From: Carposina sasakii
Taxonomy: Eukaryota > Arthropoda > Insecta > Lepidoptera > Carposinidae
Assembly (NCBI GenBank): GCA_014607495.2
Contig: CP053157.1
Coordinates: 7,006,001-7,070,000 of the forward strand
Length of the DNA: 64,000 bases
Reading direction: 5' to 3'
In this document: one piece after another, positions 21,613 to 34,928 of the stretch
Layout of the letters: each line of letters begins with the position of its first letter
Position numbering within the stretch: the stretch's first letter is position 1
Position numbers and translations under genes: made by a program
Notes under the pieces: generated by a model
Told to the model about the DNA's origin: nothing
The model's database searches: none
What the model saw: only the letters and a program-made list of their open reading frames with translations

Positions 21613-23790
21613 CCGCATCAGATATTATTGGCTTAAATATTCAAATATGAGGTTGTCTTAGATGGTTTGTTATTTACTTTATTATATTATACTTACTTAG
21701 GTATTTAAAGGAAATGTCTAAATATTAAGTAATATTTTTCAATGTAAGGTTTGACAACATAAAAGTTGAAATCAGGAATCCAATTATATAGGTATACTAT
21801 GTCATGTGGTGTCAATACATATTACTTTGAAGTTAAAGGAGTTAAAAAACATACTGTTCAACATATACAGAGAACTAACCTTTTAATTAGACGCTCACAT
21901 CCATCGGAAAACAAATCAGCAAACTTATCAGAGATTCAATACCAACTGCCAATTCAAACTTCACGTTCACGAAACTTTGCCTTCTTGCGAATTAATCTTT
22001 GAGTTAGGCGAGCCAAATACACGACCTTCCCGTTTGTTATCCCGGACCAGACTGAATGCTCATAGGATTTTACTAAGCACGGTTATATTTCCCAACCTCA
22101 ACACCAAGTTTACCATGTTCCTTATGTTGGATTGCGTACATTGCGCGTTTAGTAACATTGTTATTCCATGAAAAACTTTAAGGTCTCAGCATGCGCGCAA
22201 TGTATGTAATGTGGCATGAATAAGTAAGATCGTTTTAAGTTCCGATGTCGAAGTTTCCACCCGCTTTTCATTCCGGCTAACAATTTTCCCGACCTAAACT
22301 TATATTGCATGTCTGCAGCCAAGGCATTCAGATACCTGGCCGGCAGTTCTATTGAAAATTCATGTTTACTGCCTATTCTATAGGCTTAATTAACTCCCAT
22401 GCGAAAATTAGAATCAGATCTCATTGTATCGAAGTAATGAAATTCTTTTTCCAATCAAATGTAGCTATATTTGATTGAGTATGTAAAAGTTTTTATATAG
22501 CTTTTCATCTTGTCAGAACTTTAGTCTTTATGTAGTAATTTTGGTATTGTGAAAGGTTTTATTTAGTGAATATTATGCTTTTTATATTAGTTTGTAGCTA
22601 GTTAAGTGTAAATATTTTTGAAATTGATTAGTAAATAATGCTTTGTTTATGAATAATTTTATTTCTGCAGTAAATTACTATCACTAGATTTATATCTATT
22701 TCAAAGTATTCTCTAACTCACATAGTAGACCCATTGGTTAAACGACTTCTAAAACTTTGATCCCAAGTGTAAGTACCTACAAATGTTTTAAAAAAATTGG
22801 CATTAGAAATTATATTAAAAATTATACATTATTAGAAAAACTATTTTCAAACTCAACTTAGTCTTAAAACAAATATTAATGAAATAAAACAAATAAGTAA
22901 ATCTAAAACACGAGGTTAGTCGATGCCCAGTATTTACCGTATTGTACTGTGTATAGACATTTAGTTAAACCCCGAAAATTCTTCTAAAAACATTTGTTTC
23001 TACAAACATGAAGTTCAATGTACTTTTGTACCTAAGCCCTGAAATCCCGAAGGATTAAGTTTCAGTTAAGTTAAGGTTCAACAGTAATCAGATTAAGAGG
23101 ATAACATGGGTTTACCTAAAATAGTTCAATGTACAAAATAATGATAACTGTACTTACGAAACAAGATATTTACTCATAAACGAAGTGTGTGAAACCACAG
23201 GTAATTTGGTTAAGGAACGATAGAGGTGCAGCTGATGTAGGTATTCTAGAGAAGATCTGCATCAGCATAGGACCTATTTACAAAGTATAATATTTCTGTG
23301 AAATCAGTACTTGAGTATGTACCTACCTATATTACAAAAATATATTTTTTTAAATATGATATTATGTATTAGGTCTTTGTTCATCTCAAAAATGTAGGTA
23401 GATAATAAGTTAATTATCTTGTTTGTCGTATGATAATACCATAATATAGTCTGATACCAGTCAGACCCTTTTCTACATAACGAAACTACAGGAAAAGTAG
23501 ACTTGGAAATTAATAACTCAATTTGGGTGAATTTCAATTGAAATCGCTGAGTTAGTTCGTTACAGGGACACAAAGGTACACAAAGGGATGGAAGAGGAAC
23601 TAACTAACTAATAAAACGTGGCAGTTACTCTAAAATTATGTAACGTAGTAAAATTATTTGTTTTGATAATTTAAATATGTTGTAGGTATTGTTGGAGTTA
23701 TTCAATGATGAAGCGGCTACATTTCCCAGGAAGAATCTAATGTGATCCCGGAAAAAATCTTGGTTTTCATAATGGCGTGCTTACTTTTTA
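21613..23790. other. No gene seen
   Basis: AT-rich DNA. A less AT-rich, apparently single-copy patch lies at about 22240-22350. Open frames at 21766-22171 and 23304-23573 have no splice or homology support. Confidence 0.4.
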
Positions 23791-23799
23791 AGTATGATT

Positions 23800-24445
23800 T
23801 AAGCTGTCACCAATTGAAGTCGTTTTCTGTTTCCTTAATAATAGAGTTTGCCCCCAAGATAATAGATTTTTCACTAAAATCTAGTCACCAGACAATATGA
23901 AATTAGTTCCACGAAAAATCACCTGAAATCATGGAGATATAATGTCTAGTACCAAATTAATATTTTTGAATGTATTTTAATAGGTTTGTCCTAATAAGTA
24001 TTGAAGTAAATTAATTAAAAGTGATCACCAATAAATCATATTTTTGTCGCTAGAAATCGTCTTGGACTTAAACATGTAACCTAACACCGAAGAAATCGGC
24101 GGCGGCCGATCTACCTATATTGCCAGATTCGGATCCGCCCAAACAGCAATTAGCAATTAGCTAAATTTGGAAGTATTTGGTGACAGATCTATCATTTTGA
24201 GGACAAACCCATTATTTAAGTAACATAACTATTATTGTGAGAACGACGTTTATATTCAATCAATGCACTACAATTTCTTTGGTGATCCATCTTTTATTTT
24301 ACACATACTCGTATATTAACATTAATTTGGTGATTCATACCTGGGAACACATTTGTTTATCTGAGAACGAAAATATTTCGTGGCGATAGATCTAATTATT
24401 TGGTGATACAACTTGATGACAAATATAAATTTTGGTGACAGAAAA
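23800..24445. mobile_element. Possible DNA transposon with inverted clusters of a TGGTGA word
   Basis: TCACCA (or TCACC) occurs at about 23813, 23885, 23921 and 24026. The inverted word (T)TGGTGA occurs at about 24177, 24280, 24330, 24400 and 24434. The switch of orientation falls near a GC-rich palindrome (atcggcggcggccgat, about 24096). Repeated short words that invert at the centre recall subterminal transposase-binding sites. Terminal inverted repeats were not defined, so the limits are rough. Confidence 0.35.
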
Positions 24446-25040
24446 TTTCCAATACAAACACAATATTAATATATTATTATATCTTTTCATGACACATTAA
24501 TATTTTCATTTTAATATTAAGACACCAAACAGCATAATTATACATAATTTTACATTGACTTGCAATTATTTAACAATATTTTATTTTTAAAATGTGATTT
24601 TGGTTATAATTATGAAAGTAGATGTATTTGTTCATACCTGTCAAAAGGTACATCTATGCCCACAGCTTTATACATAAGGTCTGACAAGGGTGCTAATAAT
24701 TGACACATTTATGACCCTCTACCCTTTTAAATTTACGTGAAATAACCTTAATTTTCTTTTAGGGTATCCACCTTATTAAGATACCAGAGAATTAAATAAA
24801 ATATCATCAGGTTAGCCCACATAAAGGAAGGTTAGTTAAAGTGAAGTTAATTCTATTATTTTTATAAAGCTGTAATGGGAATTATAATATTAATGATAGT
24901 TTCAATTTTAAAATTTAACAATAGGTAAAAGCCTCCTAGAAAACTAACTACATGGTGGTAGTATTAAATACTCTAGGTATACCAGAACCGAACTTTTATT
25001 GTTTGTTTGATAAAATAAGAATACATAATATTTTGGAACA

Positions 25041-25238
25041 CTAGCGGCGGCCTACGATTTCGTCCTCGTGAAAGGGCATCACATCCGTGCGAAGCCAAGG
25101 CAGGTCCCATATAAACACATATAACCTCCTCTTAAACCATTATATCTATTAAAAATGCATCAAAATCCGTTTCATAGTTTTCTTCATACAGAGACAGCCA
25201 GACAACGGGAAGGGACTTTGTTTTATAATATGTAGTGA
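25041..25238 (-). mobile_element. Non-autonomous Helitron, second family
   Basis: On the minus strand it begins TCACTACATATTATAAAACA at 25238 and ends at CTAG (25041-25044) after a short GC-rich hairpin. Landmarks are gtgcgaagccaaggcaggtc and catcaaaatccgtttc. Copies are at 25572-25785 and 46662-46861. Confidence 0.7.
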
Positions 25239-25386
25239 TAATGATATTGTATTGAATCCAATAATATTCAATCCAATATCCAGAATCCAATATTAGTCGA
25301 AAACCTGTGCGACCTTAATTGCCATAAAAATTTTGAAATCCTTATTTAAAACCATCTAAGTTTTCAGATAGAAACACAACAATGAA

Positions 25387-25430
25387 TGAAGATTTTTTTC
25401 CATATCTTTATTAATAATTTTATAATATAT
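25387..25430 (+). mobile_element. SINE tail copy
   Basis: Matches the tail of the SINE at 7859-7970 (gaagatttttttcca, then ctttattaataatttt, then ataatatat). The head is absent. Confidence 0.6.
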
Positions 25431-25571
25431 GAATATAAAATATAAATATAAAATATAAATTTAGAAGTAGGTGTGGCGGGCTTGTTGCGAGCTAGCTAGG
25501 GTTTCCTATGATATTGGGTGCACCGTTTACTATAAAGACAGCTGCTTTTTCGTATCGCCATTTATAAGTAA

Positions 25572-25785
25572 CTAGCGGCCGCCGACGGCTTCGCCCGTTA
25601 TTTCATTACTCCCATGCGAAGCCGGGGCGGATCCCTAGTTATAAATTATACACCTTCCTCGTGAATCACTCTATCTATTAAAAAAAACCGCATCAAAATC
25701 CGTTCTTTAGTTTGAAAGATCTAAGCATACATAGGGACGGACAGACAGCGGCAAGCGACTTTGTTTTATAATACCTATGTAACGA
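25572..25785 (-). mobile_element. Non-autonomous Helitron, second family
   Basis: Minus strand TCGTTACATAGG at 25785 to CTAG at 25572-25575. The 3' hairpin is cgcggccgc-like, and the landmarks gcgaagccggggcgg and gaatcactctatctatt are shared with 46662-46861. Non-coding. Confidence 0.7.
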
Positions 25786-26597
25786 TGATAGCACTGCTAC
25801 CATACAAAACCATATTATTACGTTTTAAATACTACCTATATTTGCAAATAGAACGTTTCGCCGAAGGCACATTTCATCTATGGCTGATTTATGGCTGATT
25901 CGATAAAATCATTCGCCGTATACCTGTACAACAATACTCGTAAATACTTAATTGAATATATAGGTACTCATGCGAACATCAGGCATTCTGATCTATTTAA
26001 ATTGTAACAGAGCTTAAAGTTCAAGATCACGTTTTAGTGTTAAAAAGTACCTACATTCAGGACCATCTTATTGGTCTTGTAAATGTATGTATTTGTTATT
26101 CAGTTACACATTAAAATTAATAAAATCATGCAGATCTTGGTATCAGAAAAGAAAGAAAAAATTTGAGACGCAATATTCGTCCCATAGAGCGACACGGCAC
26201 CCTTCATCGACAAATGATAAATATGAATATCTCATTCACTGATGGTCGTTTCGCCGCCGATACACGCCGGTTTATGGGTAACCGTTAAATTTTCAACTAA
26301 CGATTACTTAGTAAATACATACAATTCCAAGCTCCATAAACAAATATCCAAAGCGCTTTGAGTTGCTGTACCGTGAAAAATAAGAAAACTTAAAAAAGTA
26401 CGTCATAATAAAATATAGTAACGACGAAATTTAATAATCATCGGTGAATTTTTCGTTCGGCATACTCGTATCAATCGTCAATGAAAAGTGCAATTATTAT
26501 TGGCAAAACGTCTATCGGCGAACAGTATTTCGGCAAACGGTTGCAAGTTTAAGGCATCTCATACTACGAGTAACTACTAAATTAATTTATATCTTCT
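25786..26597. other. No gene seen; single-copy patch
   Basis: A moderately GC-balanced stretch at 26160-26310 shows no repeat character in this window and no open reading frame. The rest is AT-rich. Confidence 0.4.
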
Positions 26598-26841
26598 TCT
26601 ATACATACCTATAATAAAAATGTAACGGATCGCTGTCTGTACATGGAAGATATATGAGAAAAAATATTACAGGAGACATTTATCAACGCAGTAGTATACA
26701 AAAGAATGATTTTTGATATTGTGACAGGTCCCACTTAACATATAGGCTACTTTTTATCCCGGGAAAATGTTTCTATCCCGGATAATTTCGACATTTTGTT
26801 TCTCTGTAGTCCACGCGGACGGGGTCGCGGTCGTCCACTAG
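26598..26841 (+). mobile_element. Non-autonomous Helitron, first family
   Basis: Starts TCTATACATACC at 26598 and ends with the hairpin cgcggacggggtcgcgg/cgtcc followed by CTAG (26838-26841) and a T. Landmarks ttgtgacaggtcccact, taacatataggctac and tatcccggataatttcg are shared, in inverted orientation, with 31536-31870 and 38634-38855. Confidence 0.75.
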
Positions 26842-27329
26842 TATCCGAAATAAAATGTTTGAATTTGAATTTATATACCTAGCGGTGTCTCTCTTCTACA
26901 ACGGAAACAATTCAACTTTAGTGGTAGTATTTCAGTGAGGTTAGTCCCTTGCAGTGAAGGACATTTTGTTTTGACAAAAACGAAAGTGAAAATTGAGGGG
27001 TTATAATTGTGTTAGGCAGCATCCATTACGGTGAAAATGTTTTGGTTAATTCTGCATTTTTAAGATTCTACTTTATTTTTTAATGGGAATTTGTTATTGT
27101 TACTTTAAAAGTTGTCTCCGAAATTGTTTTTAGAACTTTCGTCCTTTAGTTTCTTTTTTGTATGTTAGATAGAGTAGGTAGGTACAATAGATTTTAATTG
27201 GATTTTCGAGTATTAAGTTCGCCCGTATATAAAACATTGTATACCGCAGCTGTTTTATATCTATCTATTTCTAAAATATTGCTACATAAAAAATCCGTAC
27301 ATCTAATAAAATTTTATGAACATTTAATC

Positions 27330-27510
27330 AAGTGCCGCGATGGGGTGAAAACGGAATAGCCCGTACCCGCGCGATACGAGTATGCCATTACCCGGCGAAA
27401 AAGAATCTCCATTAAGTTAATTGGTGAAAGGTCTGCCTTATCACTTTTGCGGACCGGCAGCTGATTAACGATTACAGAAATAGTCTGGGTAGGGCATATA
27501 GAACCAGTAC
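27330..27510. other. Less AT-rich single-copy island, no open frame
   Basis: From aagtgccgcgatggggtg to tagtctgggtagggcat the base composition is balanced. No second copy is seen in the window and no coding frame is apparent. It could be conserved non-coding DNA or an unrecognised exon. Nothing further can be said from the sequence. Confidence 0.3.
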
Positions 27511-27699
27511 GGCGAGGAGGGGACCTAAGAGCTGTTCACAATATCCGCATCTATATCTGAGTTAGGCCCTCGTAATCCTTCCATTGTTTATGCGATTGGC
27601 ACTATATGGTTTCTTACGAAACTCATATTGCCAAGGATTGCCTTAGTACGTATCTGAGTTAGGTACCTCATCCTCAAGGGAAACGTAAACTAGCCGTCC

Positions 27700-27835
27700 T
27701 AAGCAGATCTGATGGCGGATGATCATCGCAGAGGCGAAGAAAGCAGGGAAGACCTGAAGCGACTTAAAATGCGAAGCTCAGAACCGAACGGGATGGCGGA
27801 GATCGTCAGAGGCCCTATGCCCCATATAGGAGACA
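27700..27835 (+). mobile_element. LINE C-terminal remnant
   Basis: Contains gacctgaagcgacttaaaat, gctcagaaccgaacgg, gatggcggagatcgtcagag and ccctatgccccatatagg. These translate in pieces to EDLKRLKMRSSEPNG and similar, the worn end of a moth non-LTR retrotransposon. The frames are broken. Confidence 0.45.
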
Positions 27836-28714
27836 CATGTACATAAGTCAGAGTTAGGTATTACCAAAAAATTATAAATATAGAATTTTTCACCGTTTCA
27901 ACGCCCGTAGCACACTCCGCCGCGCAAGTATAACTCCTCCCCTCATAATACAGCAGAACCGCTGTAATTTCGCTATGTCTTGTCCATTATAGGTATAGAA
28001 GAAGCAGATCACTAGCAAAACTGCCTATACAGACCTACGCATAGGTCTGACAATACTCGTATATTCATTATCTCTTTCCCCGGGGCGGTTTCGGCGTTCT
28101 CCTCTGACGGTCAGCAGCAGATTCGCTACTCGTATTTCCCAGATAAGGGCAGGTGGCCTTCGGCAGGGTAGTCTATGACAGTAGTTTTGAGCACTACAGT
28201 GTACACTACTACATTGCGCATTAGTAGTCACATAACCTGCATTGATGATGACCACTCTTTTCTGCAACAGCTTCATGCTTGGGTCTATCGGACAATATTC
28301 CCTGTCCTCTCATGAGGTGGCCACGAATTTCAGCAAATCATGGCCAGTGCTTTATTAACGGTTCAGTCCGATACCGAAAACGGGTATCGGATAAAATTGT
28401 CTATTACAATAAAACCTTTAATAGGACATACAAAACCAACTTACATCTATGGTACGAACCGACTTTATTCTCCGTCACTGCTTAGCGAAATTAATCAATT
28501 AATATCAAATGTCGTTATTATACCTATGACATCTCATAAGGCAACACGTGTGCAATTAGCGGGAGCCCGATTCATGCGAATAATATATAATTGGATCTAG
28601 GTTAATAAGATAATTATAACTAGAATACCTACATGTTAATTTCTAACAATACATTACCTATACTTACACAAATACTGTATATGTACATAATACATATACG
28701 GCTATAATATATGA

Positions 28715-28806
28715 CTGTTTACACATAATGATGCAGCCAGTACTTACAGCATGATCATCAAAAAGATCCCACAGACACGTTTAACATAGCAGGGCCAGAT
28801 GTACCC
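28715..28806. repeat. Interspersed repeat, partial copy
   Basis: Reads tgcagccagtacttacagc, gatcatcaaaaagatccca, cagacacgtttaacatagc and agggccagatgta, the first half of the family whose fullest copy is 21433-21612. Confidence 0.55.
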
Positions 28807-28961
28807 CAGAGTTGCCAACTATTATAAAGAGTTTTAAAATTTCGATTAGAGCTAATTAGCTCGTGTTTATTCAGTCTGTGTTGAACGCTTCGTGAGCATA
28901 GTTACTTTACGTATTATTATTAATAAAATATGCCTCCGTTTCTAAAAAAATAGTTTCTAAA

Positions 28962-29052
28962 AAAATAGCTATCCAAAAACATAGCTCAATTTATAATTTT
29001 TAACAAAGTTAAAATAGCTATCGAAAAACATAGCTCAGTTTATAATTTTATA
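28962..29052. repeat. Tandem duplication of about 48 bp
   Basis: The string aatagctatccaaaaacata, then gctcaatttataatttt, is followed about 48 bases later by the same string with few changes. Short related words (ctaaaaaaatag) precede it. Confidence 0.7.
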
Positions 29053-29544
29053 TATTTAATGTCATTGCACCTAATACAATAATTGAATACCTAAATGTAA
29101 ACCAATTTTCTGAGTTTCAAGTTATAATTCCTACTCAGATGATAATGATACCCCAGCACTAGACGTTGTACCAAATCCAATTGATTAATCTGTTTGGCAT
29201 CAAGATTAGTATTCTGGCGTGCTAATAGCAAAAGCAATGAGCCAATCACTGTCACTAAATAGGTTAACGACTAAAACAACAAGGGAACTCGCGAACAAAA
29301 TTATAAACCCGAGATTACTCAGATTAAGGTAATCCCGGGCTGAGTCTAAAGGCAAAATTTTCGTCCCTTCCTGGAGATAGCAATGAATTAGTTACGCTTT
29401 TCGCATCATGCTTTTTAGATGCTAATTCGTTTATAAAAAAAATCAGTGAATACCTGCTCTGGTATAAAAATCCTTACATAGATATCGGTAAGTTGGAAGT
29501 TATGTATACTGTTGTGGATTACATTATAATTAACATACATACAT

Positions 29545-29635
29545 ACATATTTACACACTACACAACACATTAACTTAGTCCCACATAAAGATCCCTAGGG
29601 TCTTGTGTCGTGGGTACTAAGCAATGTTATGTTAT
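29545..29635 (-). mobile_element. tRNA-derived SINE, 3' part only
   Basis: Carries acacattaacttagtcccac, then gatccctagggtcttgtg and cgtgggtactaagca, matching the distal part of the SINE copies at 40868-41097 and 54363-54600. The tRNA head is missing. Confidence 0.6.
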
Positions 29636-30084
29636 ACTCGTACTGCTCGTACTGCATCACAATGAACATTAAATGTAGCAATTTGAAAACTTCACTAAAA
29701 TTTTATCAATTTTAATGGAAGCTTTTTGACATCTTTTCATAAATACATCCATATATAAATATACACATAGCTGTGTTTTCAAAATTAGGAAGCCTAAAGA
29801 GATCAAGAAGGAGATACTACAGCTACGTTCACCATAACGGAATGAGACGTAAAAGATTAGGTATGTACGTTTTGCTTTTTTATAGACGTTATTTAGCAAA
29901 GCATACAATTTAAACAAAGCATTCTGTATTTCGTTCAAAATTAGTATACTTTTTTCTTCCATCGAAGTGAACTAAAACAAATCACTACAAAAAAGAAACC
30001 AAACGAACGAACCGAAACTGCATTCATAGGTACGTACGACGTAACAGTCGGTAGCCTTGACATAAAAAAGCCGACTTGTTTTTA

Positions 30085-30295
30085 TTCCTGAGTCTATTCC
30101 AAGTTGGGGCGGGCGGTTTTTTAATTACGGAAACGGTGCAAAGTCGGAGTTTCTCCGTCGTCATTAAGTCGAATGAATCGGGCATCAGTCCGGTCGAGAT
30201 TCTCGAGTGCGATTCATTATGTTGCAATGGAGCTGGGGAGCACTGCTTTGGCGTGTTTCTATATTGGATTGGTTGATTTTAACGAAGTTTTCAAA
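30085..30295. other. Less AT-rich single-copy island
   Basis: The stretch ttccaagttggggcgggcgg to gcactgctttggcgtg is balanced in base use, with no repeat copy in the window. Short open frames exist on both strands (30076-30276 and 30024-30227) but neither has recognisable content. Candidate conserved non-coding DNA or an orphan exon. Confidence 0.3.
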
Positions 30296-30377
30296 TTGTT
30301 ATTTATTTTTATGTGGGAAAGGCTAACATAACCTAACTTAACTTTGTAGGTATAGATAATAAATAAAAATTCTTTAG

Positions 30378-30401
30378 GTATATATATATATATATATATT
30401 T
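30378..30401. repeat. (TA)n microsatellite
   Basis: About eleven TA units in a row followed by tttatgg. Confidence 0.85.
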
Positions 30402-31535
30402 ATGGTAATTGTATTGTAAGCCCCTTTTTTTAATGAATTTCTATAAAGCACAAATTTCCCCTTTAGCCTGCAAGCCACTTTATCTCCTATCTACTGAAGT
30501 CACGATTCATTTGATTAAATTACACCAATTTAAATTGTTAATTTCGAATTTCCCCGTATTCGCAATCAATTGTCGAATCGGACAGCAACGGCCTCTTCGT
30601 TCCGAACTCCACGAAACTTAACCCCGTTGCTTTTATTCGAACAAGTACGAGTACTTTGGAACTTTCTGCAATACGACAAATTTTTTCATTCAATTCTGAT
30701 CATAAATCAAAGAAAATTTGAAGATAAGAAGAGCAATTTAATGGAGCATTATACGAGATCTATCTATGTAGAGTTACCTCGGGAATTATACTATAATTGA
30801 TGAAACGCTGTAAGGGGAGGATTGCGCCCCCAACAGATAAAAGCCGATTGCTTAGAACTGCTGACAATAACTGAATATGGAAGACGGCTGTTTTAATATG
30901 GTGGAAGATTGAAATAAATTCTTCGGTAAATTAAATTTACTGAAATTGTTTTGTTTTTTATCAAAGAAGTTATTAATATTATCTTCTCGTACTCATTATT
31001 TTATTGTGTATGATATACCTAAGACTAAATACTTGCTTTCATTCCTTGAATTTCATGGACATTGGATGGATTCTCGGTAGCCTGGAAATATGTGGTTATG
31101 ATTATTACATACCGCCAACACGAGACAGCTTTTAGTAAATAAGTGCAATGCACGTTTTTGCCTTTTTGCCTTTTTATTTTTTCTCTTCAATTGAATATTT
31201 TATGTGTGTACTAGAAAAACCAAGTGCATGTCGAGCCACGCGCGAGATATAAACAGAATACTGAATAAAAGAGCAGTGTTCGGTAAATATTCCAACTCAA
31301 TCTAAATTAAAACGGATCCCGAATGTATTTTGTAAGGAAAGTATCAAATTTACTTATGCTAATCTTACGTTACCCTGAGGACAAAAACGGTTTATTGTTC
31401 GACCAACACCGAAACCGAAGATTCCGGCGAAATCTGAAAGAAAAATAACCTGAGGTTGGGGTGATATATTTTACTTTTTTTTATTCTGATGCTACATTGT
31501 GAGAATAGGGCATTTTTAAATATATATTTAGTATA

Positions 31536-31870
31536 CTAGTGGACGCCCGCGACTCCGTCCGCGTGGACTACAGAAAAAACAAAATGTCGAAATTATCCAG
31601 GATAAAAACATTTTCCCGGGATAAAAAGTAGCCTATATGTTAAGTGGGACCTGTCACAATATATTCGTGAAAACTGCATCGAAATCGGTTCAGCCGTTTC
31701 TGACATTAGCGTGCACAAACGCACAGACAAACAGACAAACACACAAAAATTTCAAAAATCATTGTTTTGGGTACTATATTATTGCGTTGATAAAGGTGTC
31801 CTATAATATTTTTCTCATATATCTTCCATGTACAGACTGCGACCCGTTACATTTTTATTATATGTATAGA
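31536..31870 (-). mobile_element. Non-autonomous Helitron, first family, full copy
   Basis: On the minus strand it starts TCTATACATATAATAAAAAT at 31870 preceded by A, and ends with hairpin cgcggacggagtcgcgg/cgtcc and CTAG at 31536-31539 followed by T. The 335-bp length and intact ends make it the best reference copy of this family here. Related: 26598-26841, 38634-38855 and the end regions of 11117-11912 and 59730-59926. Confidence 0.8.
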
Positions 31871-32739
31871 TAGATAAATTGAAAACATGGAAACAGAGCC
31901 CTAATAACCTTCCACACCAAACAAGCTATTCGTAAATAAGATTTTTAATCTAATAGTTCAAGTCTGAATTTTGTCTCAATTTCTCTAAATACAATACATA
32001 GGTACATACATACATAATATGTCTATACTATATTTAGACTAGACTATATTATAGTCACGCCCATTATCCCCCAAAGAGGTTTGGCAGAAGTGTGTAAATT
32101 AAACACCTACTTTTCACCAGTTAGCCTATTTAGTCCCACGTGGTAATCGGTGAGCCTACCGCCGCTTTCCTGGCACAAACACAACAATCTCAAGGGAATT
32201 TAATCGTAAAATTATTACCTGATCTTGAAACATTAAGGGCGCACTTTGCTCGAAGTACCTACGACTTGTATATAGCATTCTAATAAAAATATTTAATTAA
32301 GAAAAAGCTGAGCAATGGTATCATCTATTTTTCCTCGTTGACCTTTTAAAAAGACACTTCGGCGAAAAGTGGAGAAATCTTCGAGCGTGCCCAACTCAGA
32401 AAAAAACAAGTGCCTGTTGAGTTTACTTAAAATTAGTTTACAGAAAATGATTTTATTAATATTTTTAATTGAAAAAGTTTTCTTGCACTTTCATTTAGTG
32501 AAATGAATATTATTTTACTGCTTCTCTCCGCGCAGCTAGTGAGTTCAGAAAGTTTTTTTTTTCATTGCAATTCCAGCCTAATTGCTTGAGTTTTGCAGGG
32601 TTTAATTTATTTACATTGGGAATTTATTAATCCGGTTTGTTTAAATCAACAATTTAAACAATTCGTATTTTAATAGGTCGGTGCATGTCGTAAGTAAGAG
32701 TCGACTGAGGAATTTAGGAGCTAACAACTGGTTACTGTA

Positions 32740-32851
32740 GGGTAAGCACGAACCTTTTTACTCGGCGGAACGCTAGCGACTCGCTAGCAAAATCAATGTG
32801 ACACAGTTGGACGACAGCGTTACGGACTATCGAGAGGTTCATGCTTACCCC
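32740..32851. mobile_element. Short MITE with gggtaagcacgaacct ends, copy 1
   Basis: Left end gggtaagcacgaacct, right end aggttcatgcttaccc: 15 of 16 bases complementary. The interior has gaacgctagcgac and gcgttacggactatcg. A second copy of the same length is at 63792-63907, just beyond the fucosyltransferase gene. Confidence 0.8.
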
Positions 32852-34928
32852 TTTGATCTTTTACATCTGATGCCGTACCGCAATGCTAAAGGTGGATGCG
32901 GGATGTCATTCGTAATCCTGCAGCTAGCCAAAAGGCTACCCCGGTTTTGGGGAACATCACACAGCCGTGTATGTACCTATGTAAACACCTAAAATATAAT
33001 AAATAGGTACCATAATACGAGAAGATGCCGAAGCTAAACGATAATCACACACAATACTCATCTGCCTATACATATACGCCAATATGCCCATATGTTATAG
33101 TGTCCTATTGCCTTGACATAGACCCATGCATTAGTTGATCAAACAAAGCGTGGATTTCTAATAGCTCCGCTATCCATACATCTCATATATCCAATGTGTT
33201 TGAATGAGCAAGCGGCACGTCCAGACACCTTATTGTGTTGTATGATAAACGATCGATAGTCGTATCAATTAACTAATGCTCTAAAGAACAATGCCTATAA
33301 GTATTAATTGTGCTTAATGTAAAATAAAATTAATAAGCAAATGGTGAGGTTAAGATACACATAAAATATAGCTTTCAATATTATTTTCTTGATACACAGG
33401 TAAAACATTCGATTGATGGATATCGATTTTCCAAGAAAGGAAGTTCTTCTTCTTTTTACTGTCCTTTCCCGTTATTTATTTATCCAAGGAAATAAGTTAA
33501 CTAATTTAAATAAACCTGCTTAGTACATACCAACGTAATCTAGGTACTTAGCCTAGGTTAGAACTAAGTATAGATACACTTTGGATTCTAGCTGTAAAAT
33601 AGTTATATTTCATAAAATTTAATAAATGGGAATCGTTACAACATATTACAATAGACATTTTGGCAGACTGAAACCCAGATCATTTCAGCACCATTGTTAT
33701 TCCGGATAAAAACCAGCTCGGAGGTGTTGCAAAAAGTGAAATATTCCGCCGGCCTAGGGAGGAGATACACGCCAGAGGTGGTCTAACAATGTTGGTTCAT
33801 AATATCGATGTTAAAAAGCTACCTAATAGGGCATAAGTGACATTGTGGTCAAAATAATGTGTAAATTCGTCTACTGTGTAACGACGCACATCTGCGGCCG
33901 CAGCAAGAACTTGGTGAGAACGAGATATCCCACATTTATGCTACGAATCCACAGAGCTAATGTAATAGCTGGGCAAAGTAAATGCATGTACCTACTTGGC
34001 ATGTAAAAAGGAATTTTAAAGCACTTATTTCAGTCCTGGCTCGAGATTATAATTTGCAACTGCGTTTTTACACGCAAAGTACCTACATATTCTTACTTTG
34101 TATATTTATTGACAAAACATCAGCATTTTTCCTTCCGTACATGTCGTAAGAGTCAGCTAACGAAGTCGTAATCAGGGGCGTTCTTTCATGCCATCAGCTA
34201 AAAACTTGTCCGGCCATACCATGCTCAACCTGGCTGTAGAATGTTCTCTGCAAATCTAGCTGCCTCATTTTGGGAACAGCCGCGTACCTCTTCATTTATA
34301 TACCTATAATAATTGTAGTCTATTTCACCATGTCCTTTTCGTTCTTCCTTTATGTCGCCCGCCTTATCTGTGCAGAGCTCATTTGCTCCGACAGATGTCG
34401 CTCATCTATCAAAACGTCGCTTTTGACTCTCTTTTTTGTGGCGTTAGGAATAAATTATACAGTACGCTTTTGTATTGTATATCTTCGAAGTATCTGTTTT
34501 CACTGTTATTATTAATGAGTAGATCTATCATTGTTTGTGTGTGAACTTTCATGGTTAAGCATTTATTATAATACAAAATATGAGGGAAATCACAAGTAAT
34601 AACTATTATTAGTATATTTAGTGGCCATTAGTTATTAGTAATAAGAGGAAAACTGAAGAAATGTGGGACAGATTGTATGAAAGATGATTAGGTTTGTTAT
34701 TTGGGTTAGGGTAAAAAGGGCTAATAAAGGTGCTTGGAAGAATAATACGTACAGCGTCGGTAATTAGGGAGATAATGATGATCGCCTATATCTACTATTA
34801 AAAAACAAGAACAATATCCAATATTTTGTATTATTTACTTAATCTTAACTAACTACATCATCACCGCTAAGTAACATCGTCATGTTTTTCTTTTAAAATA
34901 TCTTCAATATCAAATATCTATTCTCATA
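32852..34928. other. No gene seen
   Basis: AT-rich DNA with small remnants of the 'gacatgc' repeat near 34140-34175. The open frame 34270-34515 is hydrophobic but lacks any recognisable domain or splice context and is not called. Confidence 0.4.

Noticed and set aside
29307..29341. CRISPR-like or riboswitch-like hairpin (cccgagattac...gtaatcccggg)
   Set aside because: A single short inverted repeat in an insect genome. No array and no reason to assign a function.
34270..34515. 81-codon hydrophobic frame as a receptor fragment
   Set aside because: No conserved motif, no flanking splice sites, not supported by neighbours.
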